Under the pieces are notes generated by a model. That model did not search any database, was not told the DNA's origin, and worked only from the letters and a program-made list of their open reading frames with translations. A stretch of DNA of 64,000 bases from Clitopilus passeckerianus (taxonomy: Eukaryota > Basidiomycota > Agaricomycetes > Agaricales > Entolomataceae), in NCBI GenBank assembly GCA_944990035.1, contig CALYLX010000111.1, positions 1,302,001 through 1,366,000 of the forward strand, given 5' to 3'. The translations under genes and the position numbers were made by a program. This document shows, piece by piece, positions 1-13,007 of the stretch; positions within the stretch are counted from its first letter, which is position 1; every line of letters begins with the position of its first letter.

Positions 1-2925
1 TGTAGCTATCTTGCATCAACCGGTTTATCCTCGATAGATGTCTCTCTGTGTAGGGAATGAGTGCCTCTATCAAGTCTTTCAACCCTGTGACAGTCGCCCA
101 GTCTGTTTCCAGGCCACCCTGAGCAAATGCAGCCTCGCCAAGGTCGTGTTTGAAGGCCGTCATGAATTCCTGCACCGACTTGAGCTTGATTACAGCATGA
201 ATGACTTGTTGGGCGACCCTGCTTGTCTTCGCATTTGTATTCCAATCCCGGACATACTTGAGCAATTTTACGAGGTCGGATCCTCCGAGATTTTGAATGA
301 CCTTGTCAACAGCAATACGACCAGTGACAGATTCAATATCGTAACCATCCTCCTTCTGGATGCCTTTGAATAATGACAGAAGGCGGCCGGGCTGTTCCAT
401 GGCAAGCGCAAGTTGAATAGCCTTTTGATAATTGTTCAATGACAAATAATTTTGGAAATCTTGCTCCCTGATACGCCATGTGAACACGACAGAATTTACA
501 ATATAACGGAAAACTCACTTCAAAACGAGGTTAGCGTGTTTTTCTGCTTGGCCCTGCTCCACCTCCTTTGTACAATCTTTCCAGAAAGTGACCACAGAGT
601 CCGCAGCACCAGAAACAATAGTATCTTCGTCACTGCTGATGGCAAGAGCCCAAACCTGCATTTACCTGTGAGCTGACTTAACATTGAAGAATTGCGCGAG
701 GGCGACGAACCTTGTCTTCGTGGTTATCTAGAGTCGTTACACACTCCTCGTCTTTAATGTTCCACACCTTCACCAACCCGTCAGAGGCAGCGCTCACTAG
801 CTGCAGCCCGAAATTAAGGAAGTCCACTCTCAGGACAGAATTTGTGTGTCCTTCAAATGTTTTTAGACAGCTGAAATCGTCCAAACTCCAAATTCGTATC
901 GTTTTATCGCCACTGCCGCTAGCCAAGATTCTTTCCGTCCGACTGAACCGAACGGTCCATACTCCTCTCTTGTGCCCTTTGCATGTGCCCAACAGCCGTA
1001 GCTCGCCACGGGGAGGTTTTCCTGATAGGCTGGGAAGATACTCGATCGCGTAGACCTTGGCGGTCCTATCTTGAGATCCGGACACCAAGAGTTTGTCGTT
1101 TGGTGAAACGTCCAAAGCGTTTATGTCCTTTTCGTGAGCTTTATGTGTCGTAAGGCTTTTACAGCGCAGAGGGAGGCTGTCGTCGTCTCCGGCGTGTGCC
1201 AATGGTACTGAGGATAAATCCCACATTTTTATTGTTCGGTCCTGGCTGCCCGTGAAGATGAATGTAGGATGATCGATGCCATCCTTTGTTCCAGGCGTGC
1301 GGGCGAATGCGAGAGCACCGACACTTTCTGCGTGCCCTTCACAGATAGCTATGCACGAATAACCCCAGGTGCCCGAAGTGCTTGAGTCTGGAGCTGTGGG
1401 TACCCAAAGCCGGACTGAACGATCCTTGCTTCCACTTGCCAACAGAGCGCCCTGGTTTCCGTGATCCAGCGCCAGCACAACATCACCATGCCCTTCAAGA
1501 AGCCGAGCGTCATACGACTCGGTATCGTAAACACGGATGAGGGAAGAGTTGGTGGCAAGTGCTATATGAGAATCTCGGGTGTTTTGGGATAAGAAGCTTG
1601 CGTCCACGATTTCGTCGTTGAATCCGATGAGTTGGCGTGTAAGGGACTTAGTGGTCAGAGAATGGAAGATGATGTTTTGATCGGCATGCAATGAAGCAAC
1701 GGTAGATGTTGAAGCAAGATATCTAACAAAGGAAACGGTATAAGTAAGGAAAGAACCCGAGGGGAAGAGATACTGACATGGCATCTACGATCTGCCTCTG
1801 CTCCTCCTGGTCATCCGAAACCTGTGATTGCTCTTCACCCAGGGTGAACAAGACACTCCCATCTTTTCCATCCCATATTTTTATTACACCCTTTTCACCA
1901 CCAGTATAGAACCTGATGCCGTTCGGACTAGAGGAAGATCCAGTCAGGTCTTCGCTTGGATGTAGTAGGCCGAGTGCTTCGACCCTCTCCAACGTCGGGA
2001 TAGTCTTCACGAGCATCGGGTTAAATGCCTTATCCTTTCCTTTTGCCTTTCCGCCACTGCTTTTCATCGCGGGCGCCTTTGAAGACAGATCCCAGAGCAT
2101 CACGACCGAATCTCGCCCACCACTGACCAGCCAATTGCCATCCAGGGATGCGGCAAGTCCCCTGGGCACAGAGTAGTGGCCCTCTAGAATTGCTTCTGGT
2201 TTGCCTGTACCACCAGAGCTTGACGAGGCAGATAAGTCGAAAATCCTGATCTTGGTATCAACAGAAGCAGTGACTAGCCGCATTTTCTGCTCCCTGCTGA
2301 CCGACGAGAAGTCCTGAGGGTAGATAAAAGCCAGGGCACTGACCACCCCTCCATGCCCTTTGAAGACGTGTGTGATGTAACCATTCTTGATATCCCAAAC
2401 TTTAACAACGCCATCTGCGGAACCAGAGGCGAGGTAGGTAGATGTCGGGTCGGCTTTGCAAACATGCACGGGTGCCTCGTGTGCTTTTGAGATTGTACGA
2501 ATCGGATGGACAGAACTCTTCAAAGGGGTCGAATGGGCTGGAATTTCGTATATCCTGAGCGCAAGGGATGCAGTGAACACTAGAAGATGGGTTGCCGCAG
2601 GTGATATGCACAAAGAATGAATAGTTTGCTCGTCCTATTCAACAACATCCTCAGTTTCGTCCATACTATAGTCCATGAACATACTCACGCTTTTGAACCG
2701 ACATATTTCGATGCCCGTCGAGATCTCTGTCAAGAGAATTTCCTCTCCTACACAAGTCGCGAGCTTCGTTCCGTCTGGAGTAATCGCGACCGGCCCTCCA
2801 GTCGATAATGGCTTGATAGATTTGGCATTCTTGAACCTATCATACTGGTATCAGTAAAACAATCTCATAAAGAGCCGCTAGACGTACGCATTTTTGAATT
2901 GTGGTCTTCCTGGTGGGATGGCCAT
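1..2925 (-). CDS. UTP13: U3 snoRNP WD40 protein Utp13/TBL3 (3' end off the window)
   Basis: WD40 component of the UtpB part of the nucleolar small-subunit processome, needed for early 18S rRNA maturation. Two WD40 propellers are visible; repeats end in motifs such as VKVWDIKNG, VMLWDLSS, IKMWDLSS, VRLWVP and IRIWSLDD. After the last repeat (HEDKVWALAIS) comes the helical Utp13 C-terminal domain, read at about 440-20 (NYQKAIQLALAMEQPGRLL, then VKLLKYVRDWNTNAKTSR). The start at 2925 opens MAIPPGRPQ and is followed by an early intron; the next exon reads TGGPVAITPDG, as in fungal Utp13. An intron near 668-708 joins HEDK to VWAL. The frame is still open at base 1, so the final residues and stop are missing. 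No damage seen. The family call is secure; the exact first intron is inferred. Confidence 0.93.
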
Positions 2926-3133
2926 GGCCTTTGACCAATTTTGGCAGGGAATCCCAAAAATTCAACGCGCTGTTTACGACTGTTTGCTTTGGAAGTCCTA
3001 GCCCTCTCGCCCGTGGGGGATCCCTCAAAGTCCTCAAATACGAAGAATAGGAGATAAATACATTCTAATCTAGGATAAGTAGTAAGATATTGATACAATA
3101 AACCGACTATGAAGATCATAATAAACCAAGATT

Positions 3134-4433
3134 CTAGCGTCCTTCCGCACAGTCCGATAACACCTCACTCAAGGCGTTCTCCGCCTGCCTCCGTCGCCTC
3201 GATTCTTCCTTTAACACTTCCTCCACCTCTTGTAAAGCCGTGCGCATCTGCAATGTCTCCTCTTGAGCAGTTGATAGCTGCTCTGAAAGTTTAAGCGACA
3301 AAGATATGGCATCTGCGGATTGTCGACGGAGCGCATCCATTTCCGCCTGCATTTGCTCGAGTATGCTGGACTCGTCTCCCCCGTTCTGAAGCAATGATAA
3401 AGGGGGAAGTGAATATGTTGACTGGGTGAATCTTGGAGCGTGGTATGCGCTGAGCCCATGTAGTTCTGTGCGGCGATCCATTGGGTGTATCGGCATATCC
3501 GACTCTTCACTATCAAACTCGTCTGATCCATCCATCACTCCTTGAAAACTTGGAATGCGATTTGACTGCCCAGCAGCTCCGTTTCTGCACTGTGGCGGCC
3601 ATACATACGGATATTTGTAGGTTGACGAGCTGATCTCTGGCATATTGAACTCTATACGGGGGAGGGGTCGAATCGTGACCGGGTGTAACGTAACGTCTGG
3701 GGGTGGGTCCGTATCGTCTGGGTCGTGAGTCGGTAATATGGTTCTCGGCCTGCCCCCTTTTATTGGTTCTCCATCCTCCTCAATTACTTTGTTTCGGCCT
3801 CGCTTACGCGGACGCTTTGTACCTGGTGGCGCGGATAAATTTACGGTCCAATATGAGCCAAAACCAGGCTCAGTCGCAGGCCGACTTTGACGTTCAAATA
3901 ATCGATTTAGCGAGAGGTGGTGTCTCACAGATTGCTTTAAACCCGTATTAGACGTGCGACATGGGGGATATCAAGGTTCCACTTACTTTCCACGTCTGCC
4001 CAGCAGAAGTATAGTAGTTATATTTTGCTTCCATGGCAGCATAGATTTCTCGAATTGTGAGCCGTTGGTTAGGACTCCCTAATATTGCGCATCGAAGGAT
4101 TACTGGTAACGTGTGCTGAGGCCTGCCATTGGTATCTGGCAGACAACTCAGGCTATCGGGGCAATTTGGGTGGGATTCGTGATTTTGGTTGTGCAAGTAA
4201 CTTTGTGGGGTAGTGTTAATTGGAGTTTCGTCAATTTCTGAGGCAGGCGTAGTCCCTGGAGACGAGGGGGGGCCACCTGGTGAAGGGTTATCGTCTTCAG
4301 GTAGGTTTAAGATGAGTCTATAGACACCGAGTCCAATCAATAATGGGCCCCCCAACAAAGACGGCTGTAATACTCACTTTACTGTCTTCCTTTTTCCGTC
4401 TTCTGGATTCAGAATACTTTGCAGGCTCGACAT
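3134..4433 (-). CDS. Forkhead-box transcription factor
   Basis: DNA-binding regulator. A short first exon (MSSLQSILNPEDGKRK, start 4433) is spliced at a GTGAGT donor to an exon reading LILNLPEDDNP. The forkhead domain is split by an intron: helices 1-2 read LTIREIYAAMEAKYNYY, and recognition helix 3 with wing 1 reads SVRHHLSLNRLFER followed by GFGSYWTVNL. After it come a basic stretch (TKRPRKRGRNK) that could be a nuclear signal, a disordered acidic/proline-rich middle, and a C-terminal heptad coil of about 75 residues, suggesting dimerisation. That coil is not typical of every forkhead protein. It lies downstream of the Zn2Cys6 gene on the same strand. The target genes cannot be told from sequence. 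Confidence 0.88.
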
Positions 4434-4726
4434 AATGGTTGCTGGCAGCCCAGTAAGGTGTCTCCTTCAAAGAAGAGCGCTAATGTGTGTTCAGGCCATA
4501 TTCCATCCAAAAGGGTCATTTCCCTTACGTAACGAAGCCTTTCTTGATCGCCCATTGTTCTTCGTTTATAGAAATACCTAAAGCTGGAACAATGCTGATT
4601 CGCAGGAAGAATAAACCAGGTACTAGTGAGTGTTAATTAATGGTTCGAACTATGGAGGTACTATATCCTTTTACATACGACTACAATACGGATGAAAAGT
4701 AGCGGAAAGAGCTTAAGAGGATAGAA

Positions 4727-7700
4727 CTAGGATGTATAACCATAACCTGAAAGGTCGTAACTATAGCCTGTGGGCGGTTGGGTTTGTGGGGGTTGTTGAT
4801 TCCATTCTGAAACGCCCGTCATACCTCCTGTTACTCGAGGCACCGTGCTTCCAATAGGCTCCGGCGGAACGGAGACCATGGTATTGGAAGGAGAAGGACT
4901 AGTGGGACCTCCACCTGTACGAGGCCACCACTCATATCCAGGATAATAGGAGGTTGAAGGCTCAATGCCCGGGACGTTCAGACCGAGCATATGGGCCATA
5001 ATTCTATTGCCCATCGTTTGAACGCCGTTCGTATTTGGGGCGCTCGAACGCATATTGGAATCTTTGAAAGCCTCGCGCTGCAGGAAATCGGAGGCTTTTT
5101 CGCCGAAAGCAGCATCGGCGGGTCGTTTGTGCCTGTCAATGTGACGGCTTTCAGTGGGTGTCGAGAGAGTGTCGCCCATTTTCACTCCATTGACAAGATC
5201 GAAAGCGCGAGCTGCACTAGGCCAAACAATCTGGGGAGTAGGTGAGTAACTCAACCCGGGGAAACCTTCAGCAATTCTTACCTCCATATCCTTCAGAGCA
5301 GCCGTACATTGCTGTAAGCCAACGGAAGCTTGCACGTTTGAAGGCCGGAGGGTGACTATAGAGAACGTGAGTGGTGAGATTCACCTAGGTAAAAGGAGTG
5401 CACGCACGTGTGACCAGATGCATTACCCTGTGACCATTTATGGTTAACACTATGGTATGGCTCAGAAATAATAACGTACGCAGCGCTCAAGATCTGAGAG
5501 GTCATGAACGGAGAAGCCCTTCTGAGGGTAAAGGTTTCCCGGTAAACATTCACTGTACATCGTTAAGTAAGGAGAAGTAGGGTAAATCGATAACGATATT
5601 ACCTATCGAGCTGACATGAGAAGCGGCGGTCTGTGCGAAATCGAATGCCTTAAGCTCCATGGTATTTCGAGAGGTAGGCTCCGTGCCACTGAAAAAGAAT
5701 CAGCCTTTCCTAATTCTCACGGATCTTACCAAGGAATTTACCTCTTCCAATTTGGTATACTGGGGCAAATGTCAGTGATTGACGAAAGATGAAAGGGATG
5801 GAAGAACAGACAAAGCTCGATGTAATAGAAGGACAGCACCCCAGTATCTGATGTTGAGGAATAAGATATGCGGAGGGGGCGTGGGCCGTCGACTGGTCGT
5901 CTCAAATCGCAGCTCTTCGGGTAAATTGAAATACCACTGATCGAGGCGTTTTTCCATATCGGCGTAATAGGCTCTCCGCGTGGCGGGTGGCGTTTGTCGA
6001 ACAGGATAGATATGAGTGATGATCAAGCCTGTTATACAAGCTATCCCGCCTGTGAGAGCTATTCAGAGGCGAAATCAATGCAAGTCTTACACATCGTTGC
6101 GACTGCCCGGAATCCAGAGGAAGTGTAGCCTGGAGAAGGTGTATATTGTGGATCCAAGTTGTTTCTGGAAACCGGAGGCCAGAGCTCTTGATCGTCATCC
6201 TAATAGAGGTGCGTCAGAATTATTTCCCCAAGAGCAACGAGCTTAATGCAGACCATGTCCAAGTCCAAGGGCGGCGTGTCATAATCGTCTTCCTTGATGA
6301 TAGTGGGTCGTCCTGAACGAGTATGTGTGTAAGTGTCCAATGTGTTTGAAAATGGCCTTGTACTCACCCATGTACACAGAACCATACCTATCTGCGATGC
6401 AACAAGCCCACCAGATGTGACGCCGAGTTTGTACCTCCACCGGTGAGAACAAATCACGGCCATTGACTTTCCAAGTAGACGCATCCCGGTTCAAGCCCAT
6501 ATCAGTTGCCTGTATCATTTATTGAGTATATAGTAATCAGGATAAGACATAGATGAGGGGAACATACCATGCGGATAGCCATGCCGATGAAAAGCCATGC
6601 TTGTTCCATAGAGCCTGGACAAGGTCACAATTTGAACTGGCTGAATCCGAATTGAGTATTGAACTTACCAATGCCAAATTCTCGATAACCAAGCAACAAT
6701 AGAGACTGAACAGTGGATGGCCGAACCTCGTGAAACACTTGGGCTGAGAAAGGAGAACTGGTTATAATCATGTACATTTCGCTCAGCAAATGGGTGATAC
6801 ATACTCAGGATTGCTCGAGCAGAGTCGAGATAATTACAGCCACCTTCCCACATTTCCCCTCTAGCTGGAGGAGGCGTCTCGTCTTCACAAAAGCGCGCTG
6901 TAATGGCAAAAATGGAGAACAACAGAAGGGGTGTCACTTCTTGCGACGGGTCAGGATGTGGTGAACCCGTGTTGTAATCCGGGGACATTGGTCGCAATCT
7001 TGGATTGCTGCCCCAAATGTCAGGACTCTCGTTCATAAGAAACATACGATACTGCTTACTTCCTGAAAACGAGAGTGCGTCAGTACAGGGATAAACTAAG
7101 AGGTGGGAAATGGTAAGCACCTGTACTTGTATTCTGTCAGGAAGTGTGTCTTATGGAGGACGGGGAACATTGGATGGACATAGATGAAGTAGAGGTCAAT
7201 GAGGCGATCTTGAACGTGTATTGGCGGAAGAGGTGCAGTGACATTGGCCGTTTGATCGTGGAAGCTCTTGCGAAAAGGGCTCGCAGGCCAAACCCTTGCC
7301 ATAGGCAAACGCCTATCGAGGTCATCAGGAACGAGGGTAAGTATCACAAATGATATTGATCATCACCATATACCGCCCTCATTCCGAGCGTCCGTTCGTA
7401 CATTCCGACTGAGCAAGTGCAAACCGCTGGCGTCCCCATGGAAGCGTACCTGTAACCAGGTCAATCGGAGCGATAGTGAACCATTCATTGATAGACTTGC
7501 CTCAGAATTTTCGTCGAGCGAAAGCTGCCCAAAGCCATTCAGCTCCTTGATGTCATCTTGTTCTATGAATTCCGTGTTCCGTAAACGACTACCGCCGGAA
7601 CAGATGCATGCACACTCACCTGGCTCCACCGTCTGCATTTGGTCCCAGCCCGAGAAGGGGCTTGTATCATCACCATCTGCTACCTTTCGCCTTCTGGTCA

Positions 7701-8619
7701 ACCTTGGCTGATCAGAGTCATATTCAGATATCAGCTTTGCGGATGCAGCAAGATGGTGCGACAGGTTATCCTGCCATTCTTTCGTTGGGATGACGGAGAG
7801 CCCGTTATCTTGAACATTGTCAACGACACGGTTATAGGCGAATGACGCGAGCTGACCTTGATTGGCAGAAACAATCTCACGAGAGACCCTTGATTGCCTT
7901 CGCGAACGTGCAGAGTCCCGCGCCGTTCCGCTTGACTCATTACTCTTCAGGATTGACGCAAAGAAATCCTCCTTGGTTGCCTTGTCTGGTTGAGAGCGTC
8001 GACCAGAAGGACCCTAATGAAACTTGTCAACGAATATAAGAAGTTGGTAAGAACGGCTGTACATATGGTCCATGGTCCACCCTCTTCAGTATCTCTCGAG
8101 CAAGATCGTCTTGTTTCAGAGTAGAAACAAAGCCTTGTACTTGAGGATCGGGGCACTGCAAGACGGCTCCAAGAAGAGACTCGACTTGGTGCCACCGCTG
8201 TTCGATAGCGTGAATGTACCCTTTAGGTGGGCCACGTTTATAGCTGGGGCCTGTCGAGTTTAAATTAGTTTGACGTTCTATGTCATGTCGAGACTATCTA
8301 CCTAGAAAGGTGCACGCTTCCAAGGACATGAGTCAACTAATCTGGCTGGTCGGTGTTGAGCTACTCACCTGTTCCCGCCATAAGACAGCTTTTACATGCC
8401 ATGTTGTCGTTTGCCGAGCGTTCACATTTGCTCTTCGTCTTACGACACTGATCACAAGCTATTGCAATGAAGTTAGCATTAGCATCATTCAAACGTGATT
8501 GGCCGACCTCTGCTACTCCTCTTTCTGCTCGTCGTCGGCGCCTCATGTGCACTCTCATCTTCAGAATTATCTGACTGGGACGGCGCGAGTGGATAATTTC
8601 CTCGCCATTCGGCCGACAT
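4727..8619 (-). CDS. Zn2Cys6 fungal-specific transcription factor
   Basis: Gal4-type regulator. The start at 8619 opens MSAEWRGNYPLAPSQ. After one intron the binuclear zinc cluster follows with spacing C-x2-C-x6-C-x9-C-x2-C-x6-C (ACDQCRKTKSKC ... CKSC ... C), then the linker YKRGPPKGYIHAIEQR and a predicted dimerisation helix. The middle region (about 7350-5770) carries the fungal_trans domain: LIDLYFIYVHPMFPVLHKTHF, then FCEDETPP and HIWWACCIADRYGS. The C-terminus is disordered and Pro/Ser/Gly-rich, ending YDLSGYGYTS. Many 50-60 nt introns interrupt it; the protein is probably 900-1000 residues. The layout resembles the XlnR-like group of the family, but the regulon is unknown and no symbol is given. 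Exon limits in the middle region were not all traced. Confidence 0.87.
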
Positions 8620-8845
8620 TGTTGCGAGAATGATGAGTTTAGAAACGAAGGATGGCCGAGCTCGGTTTTGAGACAGACCCCAACTACTGACAAACCATAA
8701 TCACGCAGATCCCATCACTCATCTCAAATAGGGTTATCAAAAGGGGACAACTGCAAAGAAACGACTGTGTTCATTGACATTGTAGAACTCAAAGGAAGGT
8801 ATGTATAAATCATTACGATGAAGGTTCAAAAGCCTAGATGCCTCC

Positions 8846-10028
8846 CTACTTGAGAGGGCTGTAAGAGAGAGGTGCAAGGATGAAAGAATCCATCGCCTTC
8901 GCCAGGTGCGCCGTCTGGAGTAGAAAATTATTTTAGCCAACGGCGCGGCGTTGTTGCCTGACAAAACTGACCTTAGAGACCGTCTCCGCCCAACCGTCAA
9001 GCTCCCAGGCCTTCTCACGGAGTTCCTTTCGTGCCTGCAAGCTCCTACAACTACAGTTAAATGATGTCACGAGTGTAGACCAGACCACTCACGGGTATTG
9101 CCACAAATGATGCACCTGATGCAATCGTCCTATCTGTGAAAACCAAGCACCAATGGGCGCTGTGAGGCCCCTGCGGGCCTCAATACCTCTTCTCCTAAGG
9201 GATATATTAGCTTTTTACCCGGAGATTGGTTACTGGGCGCCTAACCATGTAGTTTCCCATTCAAGGAGGGTTCCAGGTTGTAGAGAGTATGTCCTGAGCT
9301 CGAATACGCCACCTTGGGCGTGGGGGGGTGAGGAAGGAAGGAACGCAAATTCCTGTCCCAGTTGGGAGGATCGGTTCATCAAGAAAGGTAACATGGCATT
9401 ATACGCCTCCATGTGCTGTCAACGGGCTACGTTAGAATCAATTGAGCAACTACAGCAATAGACATACCTCAGGGCATGTTTTCAGCAACTTTGTGGTGCT
9501 GTCATAGCCTCCATAATTCTCATACTCCAAGATATGCACAAATGCGTCTTGGTCTCCAACCAAGGTTTCCCAACTGCCAGTTAGTTTGACATGTAATCTC
9601 GGGTCCTCCTTGATTCCAACATAATATCTCTCGCTGTCCACATAGGTATGTCAAAATATGCTGCGGTGGAGGTCATGATGGACATACGCGGCCTTCTTGT
9701 ACTCGCCGCTCTTGTCTGGTCTCACGCGGTGGGCTGGAGGCAACTAGATTAATCCCGTATCAACATGTCCGAAAGGAAATTGACCAACTTTCAAAACCGT
9801 GCACATACTTGCCCCTTCCAACAATTCTCGAATGTTGCAACATCTCTGCCTCGCCCTCCTTCTTTGCTTCCGGAGATCCATGCAAGATTGACTGGAGTAT
9901 TAGCATGAATTCTAATCTTCACAAAACGAGAGGTCTACGCCCAAAAATAGTACCTTTACTGATATAAGTCTTCTTGAGGCCGCTACTGGGGCAGCACTAG
10001 CACTCCTACGAGCAGCGAGGGAAAGCAT
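8846..10028 (-). CDS. NIPSNAP family protein, probably mitochondrial
   Basis: NIPSNAP proteins are dimeric alpha-beta barrel proteins found at mitochondria; their biochemical role is poorly defined. The start at 10028 gives a basic, Ala/Ser-rich leader (MLSLAARRSASAAPVAASRR) typical of a matrix presequence. Conserved segments follow: KYVHGFE, HRVRPDKSGEYKKAA, LHVKLTGSWETLVGDQDAF, HILEYENYGGYDSTTKLL, then LGQEFAFLPSSPP and QGGVFELRTYSLQPGTLLEW. The last exons read KAWELDGWAETVSK and AMDSFILAPLSYSPLK before the stop at 8846. Both tandem NIPSNAP halves are present, and the length of about 290 residues matches fungal homologues. Introns are short and many. No frameshift seen. Confidence 0.9.
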
Positions 10029-10233
10029 GGTGGTAAAGGTGAGTGAATGGATGGTTCTTTGGAACGCTCAAACTCGGACCCCACAACTGACATTCACGCC
10101 GGCTTTGCGTTACGTAAGCTGAATGATGCAGTTCGATCACCCCTTGCGGAGCGGTTCTCCGCCGTTTCCTGCCCTCAGCAGCAAGCGGGGTTAGTTCCCC
10201 AGATTTATTCAATACATTAACTGGCTCTATCAA

Positions 10234-11990
10234 CTACAATTTTGTCCTTATCCACATTTCATATACGGTCCACTTGAAAGGCAAGTTTATCGATAGTCTG
10301 GCTCGATAAGCATGAGTTCCAGAGCTGCCTGCCCCAGACGTAAGCATCTTGACACCGCATTCCCGGAACTTCTGGTCACTTGTACCAGTAGTTGTAAGGA
10401 TGGAAGCGGAATCCACATCGGCGCAGACCAGATGACCTTTTGAAGCACTCTGCAATTCCAAAATCAGAACATGGAATGGTTAGACCGCAGAGTTCCTCAC
10501 CCAGCTGTCGCCTGTCTTCATCTCAAAGAAAGCGTTGCCTAAAATTGGTTCCGTGTCTTTGTCGACGAGAAACACAAGTTCCACCCCATCTGCTGAAGGG
10601 GTGAACATCTCCAACGAGATGGTGTCATTCACCTTTGCAGCTGTATCGTGACGGATAAGCACACTTCCTTGCCTCCGAAAGCCTCAGTTAGCACTCACTA
10701 TGAAAGCTACGGAATGCAGTATCTGGCCTGCCGTCCGCGGCAAGAGAAGGTGCATGTTCCAGATAATTGATTTTCATGGCATGTGGAATCTTAACCGAAT
10801 TATCCCTTTCCACGTCTAGCATTGACATGGCGCTTGAGGTATCATGGCGTAGATCAGAAGGTAACAGTTGGATGTTTGTTTCTAGATAACAGGCAGAACC
10901 TGCGCAGGCGGCACGAGAAGACGTCACTTCAACACCGGGGCTTCGGTTGATGTAAGGGAAAGTAGTGTCCTCGAATTTCACGACCGACTCCAGCATTCCC
11001 AACGCTCTTGTCTGAAAGGAGAACATCAGAAGAAGACAGGTGTATTGGGTCGAGAGAACCAACAATATGTCGAATATTCCGTTCTTCTCCAGCAGTCCCA
11101 ACCGTGAAAGCCTGCCCTCCACCAAGCTCAATCCCCTGGTCGAACCAAGTTTCCACAAATGTGTTCCCAAGGATTGTGTAATAGTTATCTGCCATCTGAG
11201 TTTCTGCTTCGGTGGCATTCAATAACGCCATGAGATCCAGAAACTGGACGACTTGAGACCTGGGGACAATGGCGCCGTGGCCTAGCCATGCAAATGACGT
11301 ATGGACACCATTGGGAGTCTGAATCCTTCGCAAATCGCTGGAGAGCCGTTCATGAGGGGGTAGGAGGTGAACGCTGGTCCCTGTACGAGATACACGTGCG
11401 TGTAAAGCGGCGAAAACTTCCGGTAGAATGAGGTAGTCATCATCCTGAAGGCAAAGGTGTTAGTCCACGAATCAAACAGTTGGCGAGAACCGACCTGGAT
11501 CAAGCAGAAAGTGGCAGAACTTTCTGCGCAGGCCAAGAATCGAGCTTGGAAGTAGATGTTCGACGGGGAGTTGTGTATCCTCAGCTTTTCCGCAACGCAT
11601 TGTGTTTTGGAGAAGATCTGCTGCTCGTTAGCTCACCTACGAGGTGCCCATAATCTGACAACGCACCTCTTTGGATAGCTTCTGGGGACTATTATTCCAC
11701 ACAATGATTTCGGCCAGAACACCACTCAGGCTTTCATCGCACAGGGTATCGACAATCCGGATGACATTAGGCAGACGTGACCAGTTCAAGAGAACCGCTG
11801 CCGTGTCTGGTTTCTGGGAAGCCGGCGGGTTGTAGGATAGCCTCTTCCACGTCTTCGAAGAATCAGTCTTTGTATATGTAGCAGCAAGGTCTTTTTCATT
11901 AGAAGTTGAACCATTCAGTAGCTTCCATTGGTAAAGGTAGGCAACTGCTGCGACAGCAACGATTGTAAGGAAGCGAGAGGCAAAGGTCAT
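10234..11990 (-). CDS. Putative type II membrane glycosyltransferase
   Basis: Reads as a Golgi/ER lumenal glycosyltransferase. The N-terminus has a single hydrophobic anchor (FLTIVAVAAVAYLYQW) right after the start, then a stem. The catalytic-looking part begins TAAVLLNWSRLPNV and IIVWNNSP, followed by LIQDDDYLILPE, whose DDD is a candidate metal-binding DxD motif. A second conserved block reads TSFAWLGHGAIVPRSQ, ETQMADNYYTILGN and WFDQGIELGGGQAF. The C-terminal third resembles a beta-sandwich, ending KWTVYEMWIRTKL. The donor and acceptor sugars cannot be inferred. Similar proteins of mushroom fungi are, from memory, labelled GT64-like; I treat that as uncertain. An upstream in-frame ATG at 12026 would add 12 residues. 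Confidence 0.72.
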
Positions 11991-12084
11991 GTTACAAACA
12001 TGAACACATTCAGATGAGCTCCTCATGCGCCCAAATGATCGGGAAAGATATTATTACTGGTGATGATACAGATGCTATACAACA

Positions 12085-12937
12085 CTAATCCATTCTTGCT
12101 TTCAATGTGCGCGTTACAACCTTGTCTTTCGTACTAGAAAACGATAAGCCAGAATCGAGGTTATCACGGCTTGAAAGAACTTACACCACATGAACGACGG
12201 CACCCCAACCAGAGTATGCATCACGATCTACAGCATTCATGAGCGTTTGAGATATTGTCTCAAATAGGTCCTCGGGCTCCAAATCAGGTTCCCATAGACC
12301 CTCAGCCACACCGAATAGCTTAGAGCTCGCTGTCCCTGCTACCACGAAATCTTTGGCAAAGTTTATGCACCCAATGAGATCAGTGGCCGCAATGAAGGGC
12401 TTGACTCCACCTGAAGGTGTTTTCGATAGGCCTGCAACTACAGGTTCGATGAAGTAAGGTCCAAATCGGTGTTCGTAGAGTGTTGATGAGACGAGGTGGG
12501 TGAAGGTTTCGGGTTCGATTTCTCGCTCTTCCTTGATCGTGTACATGTTGACACGGTACCTAAATCTTTCTCGTCTGTAATTAAGAACACTCTCAGCGAC
12601 ACTTTGAAGGAGTAAATTATCCTTGAATACTCACAGTGTGGCAACATCTGTTGCAAGACCTGGCAGACCCAAATAGATGCGATCTGTAACGGGAAATACC
12701 TGGAAAGCAAGCAAGTATGAGCCTGTAAATTGGCTGAAGGTAGCTCATCAGATACCCTTTGGAAGTTGGGAGAAATTCCCAATGCTTGGTTTCCGAGACG
12801 TGTATCAGATGCGATTGCGACACAGTCCTTCCCCACCATGGCTATAACGGAGCCACCGTTGTGTTCCATGATCGACTAGAACAGCAGCTTCAGCTTGAGC
12901 CTCTCTTTTTATAGCAATATTTCAAGAAACTCACCAT
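12085..12937 (-). CDS. PUP3: 20S proteasome subunit beta-3 (Pup3/PSMB3)
   Basis: Non-catalytic beta-3 subunit of the 20S proteasome core. Conserved reading: NGGSVIAMVGKDCVAIASD, LGNQALGISPNFQ, then IYLGLPGLATDVATL, EIEPETFTHLVSSTLYEHR, FGPYFIEPVVAG, GCINFAKDFVVAGTAS and DRDAYSGWGAVVHVV. The apparent stop after VVHVV is intronic: a GTAAGT donor leads to a last exon TKDKVVTRTLKARMD ending at 12085, matching the family's C-terminal tail. The first coding exon is only the ATG (12935-12937), spliced to TCG ATC ATG GAA, giving MSIMEHNGG as in other fungal Pup3. An internal ATG in codon 4 could also start translation. It diverges from MOCS1 across 211 bp. Confidence 0.93.
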
Positions 12938-13007
12938 GTTTGCTAGAGAATATGGGGGTCACCAGGAAACAGAGTTTGCGTAAAGCCAAACCCCTTCTTG
13001 CAGACTT

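Noticed and set aside
12181..12183. TAA apparently ending PUP3 early
   Set aside because: The stop lies inside an intron. Splicing at GTAAGT adds the family's basic C-terminal tail.
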